A DNA stretch of 64,000 nt from Elusimicrobia bacterium GWA2_51_34 (GCA_001799565.1 MGTS01000014.1:1-64000); one strand, 5' to 3'; positions 26,143-35,298 are shown, counted from the first letter of the stretch. Made by a program: numbers and translations. Notes: generated by a model not told the origin, from the sequence alone.

Positions 26143-27176
26143 ATGACGTTCTCAGGCAGAATGCCCAGTTTTTCACTCTCAAGCAAAGCTGTTTCAAGTA
26201 TGAGGTTGTAAGACACATTTTGGGCCGTCATGCGCCGCAAAGCAAGCAGCGTTGTCACCAAAGCGGAAAGCGGTTTTTTCGCGCAGCCGGCCGCCCCGGC
26301 CCAGCGGTCTCTCGTTCCGGCCAGCAGCAGGTCAAGCAGAGTTACCACCTCATGCCTTGCGCGGTGCGAATCTTTAGGGAGCGACGCGGCCATTTTAAAC
26401 GCGCCCATTCTGTCAAACCGAGCCCCGCCTTTAAGGCGCTCGGAAAGCCTGCGCAAATCCCCGGCCGTTTTAAGCGAGCCCTGTGACACCGAACTTAAAG
26501 CGGCGGCATCGTCCAGCGTCTGGCCCTGGGCTTCAAGCAGCCTTTCAAGCGCCGCGCGCGGCAGCGCGGTGAAATCTATGGCGTAACAGCGTGATATTAT
26601 AGTGGCCAGTAAAGCGTTTTTTCTTGAAACGGTGAGTATCAGTACGGTGCCGGGCGGCGGTTCCTCAAGAGTTTTTAGAATGGCGTTCTGGGCCTGCTGC
26701 ACCATGGCCCCGGCGTCGCGTATTATAAAAACCTTGCGGGAGGAAAGGATGGAAGTCTGATTTGCGTAGCGGCAAACCTCGCGTATGGTGTCCACCTTCA
26801 GATTGCGGCTTTCATCCTCGTCAAGAAGTGCCGCCTGGAAAGCGGTGTCTATAATTCTGACGTCCGGGTGGGCTCCGCTGTCTATCTGCAGGCAGGAGGC
26901 GCAAACGCCGCAGGCGTCATCAGAGTTGTGAGTGGCGAGTGGCGAGTGGTGAGTGGCGGGTTCGGAGGGGGAGTCAAAAAGGCTTTTTTCGGGGGCCGGT
27001 TCTTCCGGAGGTTTATGCAGGCAGGTAAGAGCCCGCGCGAATTCTTTGGCGGCCAAAAATTTCCCTACTCCCTCCGGCCCCGTGAATAACAGCGCCGGCG
27101 GTACGCGTTGGGAGACCAACAGAGACTTCAGGCGCGCCATTGTTTTATCATGGCCGATAATCTGGGAAAGCGCCAT
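26115..27176 (-). CDS. holB: DNA polymerase III delta' subunit
   Basis: Part of the clamp loader. A RecA-like AAA+ fold: LLFTGPEGVGKF (Walker A-like), zinc-ribbon cysteines, LKTLEEPPPGTVLILT and SRCYAIDF (sensor 1 and SRC). Between the first cysteine (LTC) and the trio CGVCASC there is an expanded segment, SPSEPATHHSPLATHN, encoded by a family B repeat (AGTGGCGAGTGG). The C-terminus KASRLVGQ is encoded by a family F repeat. The start overlaps the tmk stop (TGATG), so the two are coupled; tmk-holB order is common. Confidence 0.93.
   Translation of the reverse strand: MALSQIIGHDKTMARLKSLLVSQRVPPALLFTGPEGVGKFLAAKEFARALTCLHKPPEEPAPEKSLFDSPSEPATHHSPLATHNSDDACGVCASCLQIDSGAHPDVRIIDTAFQAALLDEDESRNLKVDTIREVCRYANQTSILSSRKVFIIRDAGAMVQQAQNAILKTLEEPPPGTVLILTVSRKNALLATIISRCYAIDFTALPRAALERLLEAQGQTLDDAAALSSVSQGSLKTAGDLRRLSERLKGGARFDRMGAFKMAASLPKDSHRARHEVVTLLDLLLAGTRDRWAGAAGCAKKPLSALVTTLLALRRMTAQNVSYNLILETALLESEKLGILPENVIKASRLVGQ
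26925..26962. repeat. Family B repeat inserted in frame in holB
   Basis: GTTGTGAGTGGCGAGTGGCG followed by AGTGGTGAGTGGCGGG lies inside the zinc-ribbon coding segment and stays in frame. Only one arm is present. Confidence 0.85.
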
Positions 27177-27970
27177 CAGAGTTTCCCCAATCTTGTGCTC
27201 TTGCGCTTTTGTGTCTTGCTTGCGCTGTTACTTGTGACTTGTGTCCTGTGACTTGTGACTGCCGCATTGTGCCTTGTGACCTGGCCGTTTGTGGGCCAGA
27301 GGCCATTAGAGACGGCACCTCCAGAGGATTGTGCCTTGTGACCTGTGCCTTGCACAAGCCGCCTGACGCGGCTGATAATTTCTTTTTGAATGTCCGCTAC
27401 CGGGAGCGCTCCATTTACGCGGTCTACGCCGGGTTTTTGCGCCATAATTTTATAGGCCCTGTTCACCCTTTTCCTGAAAGCCGCCGACTCCCGCTCTATG
27501 CGGTCGGGCCCCGTAAGCTTTTGCGCCAGCCTTTCTCTTTCGGCGAATATTCTGTCGGGGATGTCAAAAACAAAAATAAGATCCGGCTTCAGGCCGCAGG
27601 TGGCTATGTGGTTAAGAGTGTTTACGGTTTTTAAGGGCAGGCCTCTGCCGTAGCCCTGGTAGGCAGAGGTGGACATGGTGAAACGGTCGGAAATAACCAC
27701 CTTGCCGGATTTAAGAGCCGGCAGTATTATTTCAAGCGTGTGCTGTGCCCTGGAAGATTCGTAAAGAAAAAGTTCGGTAAGGCGCTCGATGTTGTTATTC
27801 GGGTCTAAAAGTATTTTACGCACCTGCTCTGAAACCTTGGTGCCTCCCGGTTCGCGCGTGAGAACGACGCAATAACCTTTGCGTTCAAACCAGGTTTTCA
27901 AAAGCCAGGCCTGGGTGGATTTACCTGAGCGGTCCGGGCCTTCCAGAACAATGAAAAAGCCTCTCTTCAT
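27176..27970 (-). CDS. tmk: Thymidylate kinase with repeat-coded tail
   Basis: Phosphorylates dTMP to dTDP. Motifs: FIVLEGPDRSGKSTQAWLL (P-loop), TREPGGTKVSE, and SDRFTMSTSAYQGYGRGL. The catalytic domain ends near residue 205, the usual length. A further ~58 residues (GTGHKAQSS...QVTRHNAAVTSHRTQVTS) are encoded by family A CTTGTGAC-type repeats at 27220-27360. Start ATG 27970 chosen for homology; the track adds eight residues. Overlaps holB by TGATG. Confidence 0.95.
   Translation of the reverse strand: MKRGFFIVLEGPDRSGKSTQAWLLKTWFERKGYCVVLTREPGGTKVSEQVRKILLDPNNNIERLTELFLYESSRAQHTLEIILPALKSGKVVISDRFTMSTSAYQGYGRGLPLKTVNTLNHIATCGLKPDLIFVFDIPDRIFAERERLAQKLTGPDRIERESAAFRKRVNRAYKIMAQKPGVDRVNGALPVADIQKEIISRVRRLVQGTGHKAQSSGGAVSNGLWPTNGQVTRHNAAVTSHRTQVTSNSASKTQKRKSTRLGKL
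27220..27362. repeat. Family A repeats inside the tmk 3' end
   Basis: Multiple CTTGTGACTTGTG, CCTGTGACTTGTGAC and CCTTGTGACCTG words. All are read through in frame by tmk. Confidence 0.85.
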
Positions 27971-28015
27971 AACTATATGATAGCAAAGGGTCAAGGGCAG
28001 GGGAAAGTGTATTAG

Positions 28016-28265
28016 GAAAGAGCCGGCGGGTTTCCCGCACGCTCCAAGACCGGGTTTTATTGTGAAGAAGACCGGGGTCTTACGCCGGCTGCGGAACGCG
28101 CTGTCCCGGCACAGCGGTCCGGCTTGAACGGTCCTCGCCGTCCCTTAATTACAGGGATACGCTCCAGACCCCCGATCCAAGGCTTTCCGCCGAAGGCGGA
28201 CCCGCCGGGTTGTTTGGCGGGAAAACCTTCAAGGGAGCGCGCGGGAAATCCGCCGGCTCTTCCTT
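28016..28265. repeat. Long inverted repeat with ~190-bp interior
   Basis: Arms GGAAAGAGCCGGCGGGTTTC.. and its near complement (about 28 bp, two or three mismatches) enclose GC-rich sub-hairpins and a CCGCCGGGTTGTTTGGCGGG repeat (28186-28232). There is no coding frame of note. This 430-bp gap between tmk and nrdJ could hold a MITE-like element or a structured RNA. Confidence 0.7.
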
Positions 28266-28340
28266 GAATTCATGTTTTAAGTTTAAATATGGCCCCGCCC
28301 TTTTTTGATACTTCCTATTGACCCGCCCGGAGGTAAAAAA

Positions 28341-28372
28341 ACAGGAAAACCCCGCGGTTGAGGCGGGGTTCC
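28341..28372 (-). terminator. Terminator after nrdJ
   Basis: AACCCCGC-ggttgag-GCGGGGTT, followed on the minus strand by TTCCTGTTTTTTT, about 30 bp beyond the nrdJ stop. Confidence 0.88.
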
Positions 28373-28401
28373 TTAATTCGCTTTCTTGCTATTCGCTGCT
28401 G

Positions 28402-30909
28402 TTAGGAACATTCCGAATAGCCGCAATCGTGGCAGGTGGGGCCGGAACAGCCGGATTCATACGACACATTGGAGGAGTAGCATTTCGGGCAGTACTGGGT
28501 GCGCGTAACTTCCCAGAGTTCCAGTTTTTCCTGGCCGTTAACGTCCTGTTCTGAGGTCAGCATTCCGGTCCGTTTCAAGTGGCTGCGCAACGCCACGGCT
28601 ATGCCATGCGCTATGGAATTAATGCGGTTCTCGCCCAGGCCCATCGGTCTGTCGCCCTTTACCGAGTTAAGGTGCTTTAATACCTTGACCGGGTCGCCGC
28701 CTTCAGTGAGATATTTTGAAAGAAGAATGCCTATAAGGGCTGTAAGGCCGCTTATCTCGGTGCCGAGCGGCGGGATGTTAGTGAACACCTGATAGGGGCC
28801 GTGTTCGTTATAGTTTATATGTATGTGCAGGGGACCGTAGCCTGTCTTAATCTGGAAATATTCGGATGATACGCCGAAAGACTGATACGGTATTTTTTTC
28901 TTTTTACTCTTTGCCTGCGCCGTAGTGGAGCCGATATTTAAAACCTGCTGCGATTTGCAGCCGTCACGGTAAATTGTCAGGCCCTTGCAGCCCAGCTTGT
29001 GAGCGAGCAGATAGCAGCTGCGTACATCCTCAACGGAGGCCTTGGCCGGCAGATTAATGGTTTTTGACACGGCGTTGTCCGTGTGTTTCTGGAAAGCCGC
29101 CTGGATTTTCACGTGATACTCGGCTGACACATCGTGGGCGGTGGGAAACAGGTCCTGTATGGCTTTTGGGATTTCAGGTATCCCGCGCACGGCTTTATGG
29201 TTGGAATCAATTTTATTCCAGAGAATTTTTTCCTCCAAGCCGAAATAGCCGTTTTTTTCGGCTATTTTCTTAAAAAGCGTGTTCACTTCAAAAAAAGTGT
29301 CTTTGGCATCGGCGTCTTTTCCGTTCTTTATGGATTCAAGGGCTTTGGCGTTGTAGCGGGTATAAGCCACGGCAAAGAACGGCTCAATGCCCGATCCCTG
29401 CAGGCCGGCAGCTATGGCTATGGTGCCGGTGGGCGCTATGGTGGTGCGTGAGGCGTTTCTGGGTTTTGCGGCCACGCCTTTGAAGTACTTGCTTTCCGCG
29501 TCGTAAATGGACCCTTTCCAGTTTTGGAACACGCCGCGTTCTTTGGCCAGTTCCTCGGAAGCTTCCAGGGACTTGTCGTTTATAAACTTCATCACCTCTT
29601 CCGCTTTTTTAAGGCCTTCCGGGCTGTCGTAGGAAACGCCGAGTTTTACGGCGGTTTCTGCCCAGCCCATAACGCCAAGGCCTATTTTGCGGTTGCTTCT
29701 GGCTATTTTCTCTATTTCCGGCAGGGGGTAGTTGTTTATCTCTATGACATTGTCCAAAAACCGTATAGCCTTTGAAACCACGGCGCCCAGACGCTCAAAA
29801 TCAAGCTGGCCGCGTGCTGTTTCTCCGGTAACGAAGTTGGCCAGGTTTATGGAACCCAGGTTGCAGGATTCCCACGGCAGCAGCGGTTGTTCCCCGCAGG
29901 GATTTGTGCTTTCTATCTGGCCCAGCGCGGGGGTGGGGTTTGAGTTGGTTTCATTTATCTTGTCTATAAAAACTATGCCCGGGTCGCCGCTTGTCCAGGC
30001 GGATTCAACCAGCGTATTAAACACCGAACGCGCCGACAGCCTGCCCGTAGTCTCCCTGGTGTGGGGGTTGATCAGATCGTAAGAGGAATTGTTTTCCACC
30101 GCTTTCATGAATTTGTCGTCAAGCGCGACGGAAATATTAAAATTTTCCATTATGCCCGCCTGCGATTTAAGCGCTATGAAATCCTTTATTTCAGGATGCC
30201 AGTAGGGCAGTATCCCCATGTTGGCGCCTCTTCTGGTGCCGCCCTGTTTTACCACGTCGGTCATTTTGTCAAACAGTTTCATGAACGAGATGGCGCCGGA
30301 AGCCACGCCGTTCGTCTTTTTTACAATGTCGCCTTTGGGACGAACGCGGCAGAAAGAGAACCCCGTGCCTCCGCCGGATTTTTGTATCAGGCTTTGCGCG
30401 GTAAGGGCTTTGGCTATGCCTTCTATGGAATCCGGCACCGGCAGCACATAGCAGGCCGACAACTGCTGCAATTCCCTGCCCGCGTTCATAAGGGTGGGGG
30501 AATTAGGCAGAAAATCAAAGTCCGCCATCATGTTGTAAAATTCGGTCTGCCAGCGGAGAGCCGCCTCTCCGGCGGGCGGGATGCTTTGGTGAATTTTTTC
30601 AAGATTTGAAATAAATTTAAGGAAGTTCTCCTCTCTTTCGGAACATTCCGCCAGTCCGTCGTGAAAAAGAATGGTGCGGGCGGGGTTTCCGTCCGTATCG
30701 GTTTTTATTACGCGGCAGCGCACTCCTTCAAAGGCGCCCCATTTTTCCGCGTCAGGATTGAAAATTATTTCCGAAAGCGAGATATTATGGGAAACGCGTG
30801 TAAATAGCTCCTCTATGGTGCTTTCGTCGCGCAGATACTTGTCTTTTATCACCTTGGCCTGATTTTCACTAAGCGCTATTTTTCTTTTTTCCATTATCGT
30901 TGTTTTCAT
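28402..30909 (-). CDS. nrdJ: Adenosylcobalamin-dependent ribonucleotide reductase
   Basis: Class II reductase that makes deoxyribonucleotides under any oxygen level using adenosylcobalamin. Length 835. Landmarks: FLPNSPTLMNAGR, QLSACYVLPV, SGGGTGFSF, GTRRGANMGIL, the active-site loop STNPCGEQPLLPWESCNLGSINL, GSGIEPFFAVAY, and a C-terminal Cys-rich tail CPKC...CSGPTCHDCGYSEC. GGGGGAG precedes the ATG. No NrdR box or cobalamin riboswitch is recognisable upstream. With tmk and a deoxynucleoside kinase in the window, the region is rich in dNTP supply genes. Confidence 0.97.
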   Translation of the reverse strand: MKTTIMEKRKIALSENQAKVIKDKYLRDESTIEELFTRVSHNISLSEIIFNPDAEKWGAFEGVRCRVIKTDTDGNPARTILFHDGLAECSEREENFLKFISNLEKIHQSIPPAGEAALRWQTEFYNMMADFDFLPNSPTLMNAGRELQQLSACYVLPVPDSIEGIAKALTAQSLIQKSGGGTGFSFCRVRPKGDIVKKTNGVASGAISFMKLFDKMTDVVKQGGTRRGANMGILPYWHPEIKDFIALKSQAGIMENFNISVALDDKFMKAVENNSSYDLINPHTRETTGRLSARSVFNTLVESAWTSGDPGIVFIDKINETNSNPTPALGQIESTNPCGEQPLLPWESCNLGSINLANFVTGETARGQLDFERLGAVVSKAIRFLDNVIEINNYPLPEIEKIARSNRKIGLGVMGWAETAVKLGVSYDSPEGLKKAEEVMKFINDKSLEASEELAKERGVFQNWKGSIYDAESKYFKGVAAKPRNASRTTIAPTGTIAIAAGLQGSGIEPFFAVAYTRYNAKALESIKNGKDADAKDTFFEVNTLFKKIAEKNGYFGLEEKILWNKIDSNHKAVRGIPEIPKAIQDLFPTAHDVSAEYHVKIQAAFQKHTDNAVSKTINLPAKASVEDVRSCYLLAHKLGCKGLTIYRDGCKSQQVLNIGSTTAQAKSKKKKIPYQSFGVSSEYFQIKTGYGPLHIHINYNEHGPYQVFTNIPPLGTEISGLTALIGILLSKYLTEGGDPVKVLKHLNSVKGDRPMGLGENRINSIAHGIAVALRSHLKRTGMLTSEQDVNGQEKLELWEVTRTQYCPKCYSSNVSYESGCSGPTCHDCGYSECS

Positions 30910-31012
30910 GTGGCTGCCGCTCCCCCATTTTGTATTTATCCCCGTCTTTTTAGGAAAGTCTTAAAGGGTGTTGCGCCCGGTCCCGAACTAAAAAGTTATT
31001 GGAATTAACTCT

Positions 31013-31041
31013 AATCTATCAATCATTCAACCCATTGTCAA
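31013..31041 (-). promoter_or_regulatory. sigma70 promoter of nrdJ
   Basis: Minus strand TTGACA, 17-bp spacer, TAGATT. It gives a leader of about 95 nt, with the complementary words CTTTTTAG and CTAAAAAG 40 nt apart that could pair. Confidence 0.75.
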
Positions 31042-31397
31042 ATTTTCAGACGACAGGGGCTGAAAAACCGGCAATTGCGGTTATTTGAGGTTGTTTGGGC
31101 CGCCAGCCAAAGGGCACGGCGGGTCGGTTTGGGCAGTTGCGAACTTGGTATAATTACCCCGTTATCCGTCCGCCTTAGGCGGATGGAGGGGGCCAAAACC
31201 TTCGGGGTATTGCGTGAAACAAATATTTAACTGAATATCAACATTAAATTAGCGGCAGATACCTATAATACCTTATAAGTGCGGAGAGCAATGCGGGCAA
31301 ATAGCCGGTAGCGGTAACCGCAAAAAACTTTGTCATTAACTTCTTCGTTGCTTGCTGTTCGCCATCTTACTGTTAGCTGACATTAAACGGGAGTTCT
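31042..31397 (+). promoter_or_regulatory. Upstream region of coiled-coil gene
   Basis: No gene. An extended -10 (TGGTATAAT, 31146-31154) could drive the coiled-coil gene with a ~240-nt leader; a second TATAAT lies at 31264-31269. The leader has the palindrome TCCGCCTTAGGCGGA near 31168, a motif family also seen at 16255, 19530, 28190 and 34381. Confidence 0.5.
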
Positions 31398-34352
31398 ATG
31401 AATGAAAAATTTGACGAAAATTCTCTTAACGAAAAGGCTATAAACGATGTGGAAACCGCGCGCCTCGCTTTGCGCTGGTCGCTTGACAAGATCAGGGGCC
31501 TTCAGGAAGAGGCCTTGAAAACCCGTCAGGATCTGCAGGAGCGTTCAAGCCAGGTGGCTTTCCTGGAAAACCAGCTTAAATCCAAAAATTCGGAGATTGA
31601 AAAAATCCTGCGCAGCCACGACGATGAAATGAAATCTAAGCAGGATTCGCTGGAATACCAGTTCCACTCAAAGCTTGAACGTTTGAACGAGCGTGAAAAA
31701 GAGCTTGAAGGCAAGCTTTCCAGGCAGGAAGAGATTTTAAAGCAGAAAGAAAACAAGCTGCTTGACGATTATCAGAAAAAATCCGAGGAGCTTCGCGCCC
31801 GCTGGTCGCAGGTTGAGGCAGAGCTTTGGCAACTGCGTCAAAAACAGCTGGCCAAGCAGCAGGACTTTGAAAAACTCTACTCGGACAGGCTTGAGGACGA
31901 ACGGAAAAAAATCAGCGGGGAGGCCGAGCTGATCAAAGCCTCGCAGGAAAAAGCTTACCACACCAGGCTGGAAGAGCTTGACAAACGCGAGGCCGCCGCG
32001 GCCGAAGAACTGAAAAAACAGGAGGCTGTTTTCAGGTGGGGCAGGGACAGCTGGCAGAAAGAAGTGGACGATCGTGAGAAAGCGCTTAAGCAGAAAGACC
32101 TTGAGATAGACAAAAGGCTGCTTGAAAAAAACCAGGAGATGGAGGATTACAAGGCCAAGCTCAGCCTTATGGAGAAGCAGCTGGCGGAGTTTCCTGAAAA
32201 TCTGCGCAGGCGCGACCAGGACCTTAACCGTTACAAAGACGCGCTCGCAAGCCTTGAGGGCGTCATAAAAACTATTGAAACAGAGAAGAAAAACCAGTTT
32301 TCCCAGCTAAGCGCGGCGCTTGAAGCCGAGAAGAGCCGTTGCGGCGATCTGGAAGCGGAAATACCCAAGCGTCTTAAAATCGCAGTTGAGCACGAGCGCA
32401 ACCGGTTCGGGGAAAAGCTGGCCGCGATTGAAAGCAGTTACAAACAGGACCTTAAAAAGGGCCAGGAAGAGATAGAGTATCTGTCACGCAACCTGAGAAC
32501 TTTTGAAGAAACCATGAAAACTATGCAGACGGACCGCGACGCTTTATCGCAGAAGGCGGACCGCCTGCAAACCCAGCTTAACATAAAGGCGGAAGAGATC
32601 TCTTTCCGCGAAAAACAGCTTCAGTCCGAATACGAGGTGAGGCTTAAAGTTGAGCTGGAAAAACATACCACCGCCCTTAAAACAGAAATGGAAACCGGCG
32701 GGCGCATTTACGAAGACAGTTTGCGCATGAAAGTGGAGGAAATAGCGCATTTAAGGAAAGATCTGGAGGAATCTTCGCGTGATAAAGGCGGCCTGCAGAA
32801 TCTTGCGGCTACCCTGCGCCGTGAACTTGCCGCCCTTGGCGAAAAGCGCGAACGGGACCTGCAGGCGCTTAAAATTCAGCTTAAGGCCGCCCATGAGGCG
32901 GAACTTGCCCAGGTTTTTGACGGCGAAGCGCGCCGCCACGGCGAGGAAAAACAAAAAATGCTGGCGGCTTTTGATGAAGCCGCCGCCGGCGAAAAGCTTT
33001 TTGCCGCCAGAAAAGAGGAAGAACTTCAAAACCTGAAAATGGCTCTTGCAAAGGAGCAGGAAAACAGGAAATTGGCGCTTGCGGGTGCGTCTGCCGAAAA
33101 AAAAGAGGCGCTTGAAGCCCAGGCCGCGCGTTACGGAGAAGAAAGAGGATTTGACGCGGAAAAAATAGTACAGCTGAGTAAAGCCCTTGAAGCCGCGAAA
33201 ATAGAGCGTGAAGAGCTGGTGCTGATGGAGCGCGAGCGCCTGGCGCGCCTCTACACTGAAAAGGAAAAAGATTTTGACGAACAGCTGCTCCAAAAAGACA
33301 GGGAAACGGCCAGGCTTAAAGACGAGCTTAAGCGCCTTGGCGCGGAAAAAGACGCCCGGTTGCTGGAGACGGAGGGGGAAAAATCCGGCCTTCAGGACAA
33401 AAACAGGGCGCTTTTACAGCGGGTGCTCAGCTTCCAGGCCGAGGCCCGCCTGGAAGTTGAAGCCGCGGTCCGGAAAGAAAATGAAAAGGCCGCCGAGCAG
33501 CTTGCCCGCAAAAACCAGGAAATAGAGGCGGTAAAGCAGCTGCGCGAAACACAGGAGGACGCTTACCGGCGCACGCTTGAGGATTTCCGCTCAAAGCTTT
33601 CGGAAACTGTGGCGAAAACAGAGGGGTTTAAGAAGCTTGCCGACGAAAGACAGGCGCGGCTGAACGCGCTGGAGACGGAGCTTTCATACGGGCGTAAACG
33701 CTGGGAAGACCAGCTGGCGGCCCTGGCTCTTAAGCTGGAAAACCGGGAGAAAGAATTTACGGCGCTTAAATCCGACTCCGAAGACTTTAAGTCCGCATTT
33801 GAGGAAGAAGTACGCGAGTCGCAAAAAAAGGTTAACGACGCTCTTCTTAAGTTCCGTTCGTCCGAGGAGCAGCGGACGGCAAAGGAAAAGCAGGCGGAGC
33901 AGTTTAAGCGCGAGGGCGAATTCTGGAAGGCTGAGGCGCTCCGCAAAGAGGAAGAGCTGGGCGCCGCCAAAAACTCCAGCGCCCTGGCGCAGGAGACCCA
34001 GGCGCGGGAAATACGGGCCTCGCGGGAGCGCGACGCGGCCGCCTTCACCGAAAGGGAAAAACTTTTAAACCGGGAAGTTGCCGCGCTCAGGGAAGTTCTC
34101 GGAGAAAAAGAGGCCCTGGCGGAACAGCTTAAAGCCGCCGAGGAAGAATATAAAAAAATGAACGCGCGGCTGAAAGCCATGCTGGAGGAAGAGCGTAAAA
34201 AACGCGCGGACGCGGAAATAAACGCCGACGGCGTCGGTCTCGGCCTGGCCCAGAAAGACGAAGAATTGCGGGTTCTGGCGGGTGAGCTTGAAGCCGCGCG
34301 CCGTGAGCTTAAAACATTTAAGGAAAAACTTAAGACGCGTAAGAGCCGGTAA
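31398..34352 (+). CDS. Giant coiled-coil protein (984 aa)
   Basis: Almost the entire length (residues ~15-980) is charged heptad-type coiled coil rich in Glu, Lys, Leu, Ala, Gln and Arg. There is no signal peptide, membrane segment, Walker box or SMC head. It is therefore cytoplasmic and filament- or scaffold-like. The N-terminus, NEKFDENSLNEKAINDVETARLALRWSLDKI, is the least repetitive part and may be a targeting segment. GGGAG lies before the ATG. It is followed by a strong terminator, so it is monocistronic. Such proteins in other bacteria organise cell shape, polarity or motility; nothing in the sequence selects among these. Confidence 0.85.
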   Translation: MNEKFDENSLNEKAINDVETARLALRWSLDKIRGLQEEALKTRQDLQERSSQVAFLENQLKSKNSEIEKILRSHDDEMKSKQDSLEYQFHSKLERLNEREKELEGKLSRQEEILKQKENKLLDDYQKKSEELRARWSQVEAELWQLRQKQLAKQQDFEKLYSDRLEDERKKISGEAELIKASQEKAYHTRLEELDKREAAAAEELKKQEAVFRWGRDSWQKEVDDREKALKQKDLEIDKRLLEKNQEMEDYKAKLSLMEKQLAEFPENLRRRDQDLNRYKDALASLEGVIKTIETEKKNQFSQLSAALEAEKSRCGDLEAEIPKRLKIAVEHERNRFGEKLAAIESSYKQDLKKGQEEIEYLSRNLRTFEETMKTMQTDRDALSQKADRLQTQLNIKAEEISFREKQLQSEYEVRLKVELEKHTTALKTEMETGGRIYEDSLRMKVEEIAHLRKDLEESSRDKGGLQNLAATLRRELAALGEKRERDLQALKIQLKAAHEAELAQVFDGEARRHGEEKQKMLAAFDEAAAGEKLFAARKEEELQNLKMALAKEQENRKLALAGASAEKKEALEAQAARYGEERGFDAEKIVQLSKALEAAKIEREELVLMERERLARLYTEKEKDFDEQLLQKDRETARLKDELKRLGAEKDARLLETEGEKSGLQDKNRALLQRVLSFQAEARLEVEAAVRKENEKAAEQLARKNQEIEAVKQLRETQEDAYRRTLEDFRSKLSETVAKTEGFKKLADERQARLNALETELSYGRKRWEDQLAALALKLENREKEFTALKSDSEDFKSAFEEEVRESQKKVNDALLKFRSSEEQRTAKEKQAEQFKREGEFWKAEALRKEEELGAAKNSSALAQETQAREIRASRERDAAAFTEREKLLNREVAALREVLGEKEALAEQLKAAEEEYKKMNARLKAMLEEERKKRADAEINADGVGLGLAQKDEELRVLAGELEAARRELKTFKEKLKTRKSR

Positions 34353-34367
34353 AATAGCGTCTAACAC

Positions 34368-34410
34368 GAAACATCCCCCCGTCCGTTTCAGGCGGACGGG
34401 GGGATGTTTT
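34368..34410. terminator. Bidirectional terminator
   Basis: AAACATCCCCCCGTCCG and its complement around TTTCAGG with flanking A and T runs, between the converging coiled-coil and pilin genes. Confidence 0.92.
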
Positions 34411-34443
34411 ACTGTCGCGAAAGGATCTGAGCTTCGCGCTGTT

Positions 34444-34896
34444 TTAATCCATAAGTTCGCTGGTATTCGAGCCGCCTGTAACGGTTACACGATTGCCCGG
34501 CACAGTGTAGACGAGGGAGTAGGCGCCGTACCGCTTAGGCAACGTTCCGCCCTCTTTCGCGGTCCTCGTGGCGGTGATGGTATATCCGGTATCGCCGTCC
34601 AAGGCGAGAGTATAGAGAAAATCCCCCATTGTGCATGTTGCGCCCGAGCAGACGCCGGAGGTGCCGGTATAAGTCTGGTCCAGTTTGGAGAAGTCCGCTG
34701 TGTAGCCGCCCATCCTTACCTGATAGCTCTCCTCGGCCGAGGCGACGCCGCCGAATACGCTGTTCGGCCCGGAAATCCTAGATCTTTCCACCACTCTGAA
34801 ATACTGCGGTATGGCTACGGAAGCCAGAATACCGATGATGAGCACGACTACCAGAAGTTCTATTAATGTAAAACCTGCCTTGTTTTTGCTTTTCAT
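34444..34896 (-). CDS. Type IV pilin-like protein
   Basis: A 150-residue prepilin. Short basic leader MKSKNKAG, cleavage before F, then FTLIELLVVVLIIGILASVAIPQY and a globular part with a likely disulfide pair (SGVCSGATCT). Processed by PilD and assembled into a pilus or pseudopilus. GGAGG lies just before the ATG. It lies alone opposite its neighbours; PilT is encoded 4.5 kb away. Elusimicrobiota carry many such single pilin genes, which is one reason for the tentative phylum call. Confidence 0.93.
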   Translation of the reverse strand: MKSKNKAGFTLIELLVVVLIIGILASVAIPQYFRVVERSRISGPNSVFGGVASAEESYQVRMGGYTADFSKLDQTYTGTSGVCSGATCTMGDFLYTLALDGDTGYTITATRTAKEGGTLPKRYGAYSLVYTVPGNRVTVTGGSNTSELMD

Positions 34897-34920
34897 AACC
34901 CCTCCGTTTAACCCAACTCG

Positions 34921-34945
34921 AACAGTCCGCTTAAAGCGGAACTGT
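34921..34945. repeat. Palindrome in pilin leader
   Basis: ACAGTCCGCTT-AAGCGGaACTGT, directly upstream of the pilin ribosome-binding site. It could form a leader hairpin. Confidence 0.7.
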
Positions 34946-34968
34946 GGACTAACTGCGACTTATATGAC

Positions 34969-34977
34969 AGTATAGCA
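34969..34977 (-). promoter_or_regulatory. Extended -10 promoter of pilin gene
   Basis: Minus strand TGCTATACT fits an extended -10 (TGn plus TATACT). A start near 34962 gives a ~65-nt leader holding the palindrome above. Confidence 0.5.
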
Positions 34978-35035
34978 TAAAATAAAAAAGGCGCTCTTGG
35001 TGCGTGTATTTAGGCGGGCGCAAAGCACCCGTCGC

Positions 35036-35185
35036 AAGTCACCAGTCTAGTCAGTTGCAAGTCTCAAGTCACAGGTCACAAGTGGAGAAACTAAGAATTA
35101 ATAATTTTGACTCTTCACACTTTGTTGCTTGTGACATGCAACATGTGACCTGAAACTTGAAACTAAGCTGGCTTGTAACTTGCCC
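35036..35185. repeat. Dyad element, family A, copy 2
   Basis: CAAGTCTCAAGTCACAGGTC, AAGTGGAGAAACTAA, TTTTGACTCTTCACACTTTG and TGCTTGTGACATGCAACATG run in the opposite orientation to copy 1 at 15892-16080 and match its interior as well as its arms. The element occupies the pilin-tRNA-Lys gap. Confidence 0.9.
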
Positions 35186-35226
35186 GCCAGACGGCCGGCG
35201 GGTCAGCCTCTGGCGGAAAATTTATT

Positions 35227-35298
35227 TGCGCCCGGCGCGATTCGAACGCGCGGCCACTCGCTTAAAAGGCGAATGCTCTACCCCTGAGCTACGGGCGC
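35227..35298 (-). tRNA. tRNA-Lys (anticodon UUU)
   Basis: Minus strand: acceptor GCGCCCG/CGGGCGC, D-arm AGCTCAGGGGTAGAGC, anticodon loop CTTTTAA (anticodon TTT), T-arm CGCGCGTTCGAATCGCG. CCA not encoded. Confidence 0.97.

Noticed and set aside
30910-31040. Cobalamin riboswitch before the B12-dependent reductase
   Set aside because: No B12-box-like conserved core is visible and the leader is only ~95 nt.
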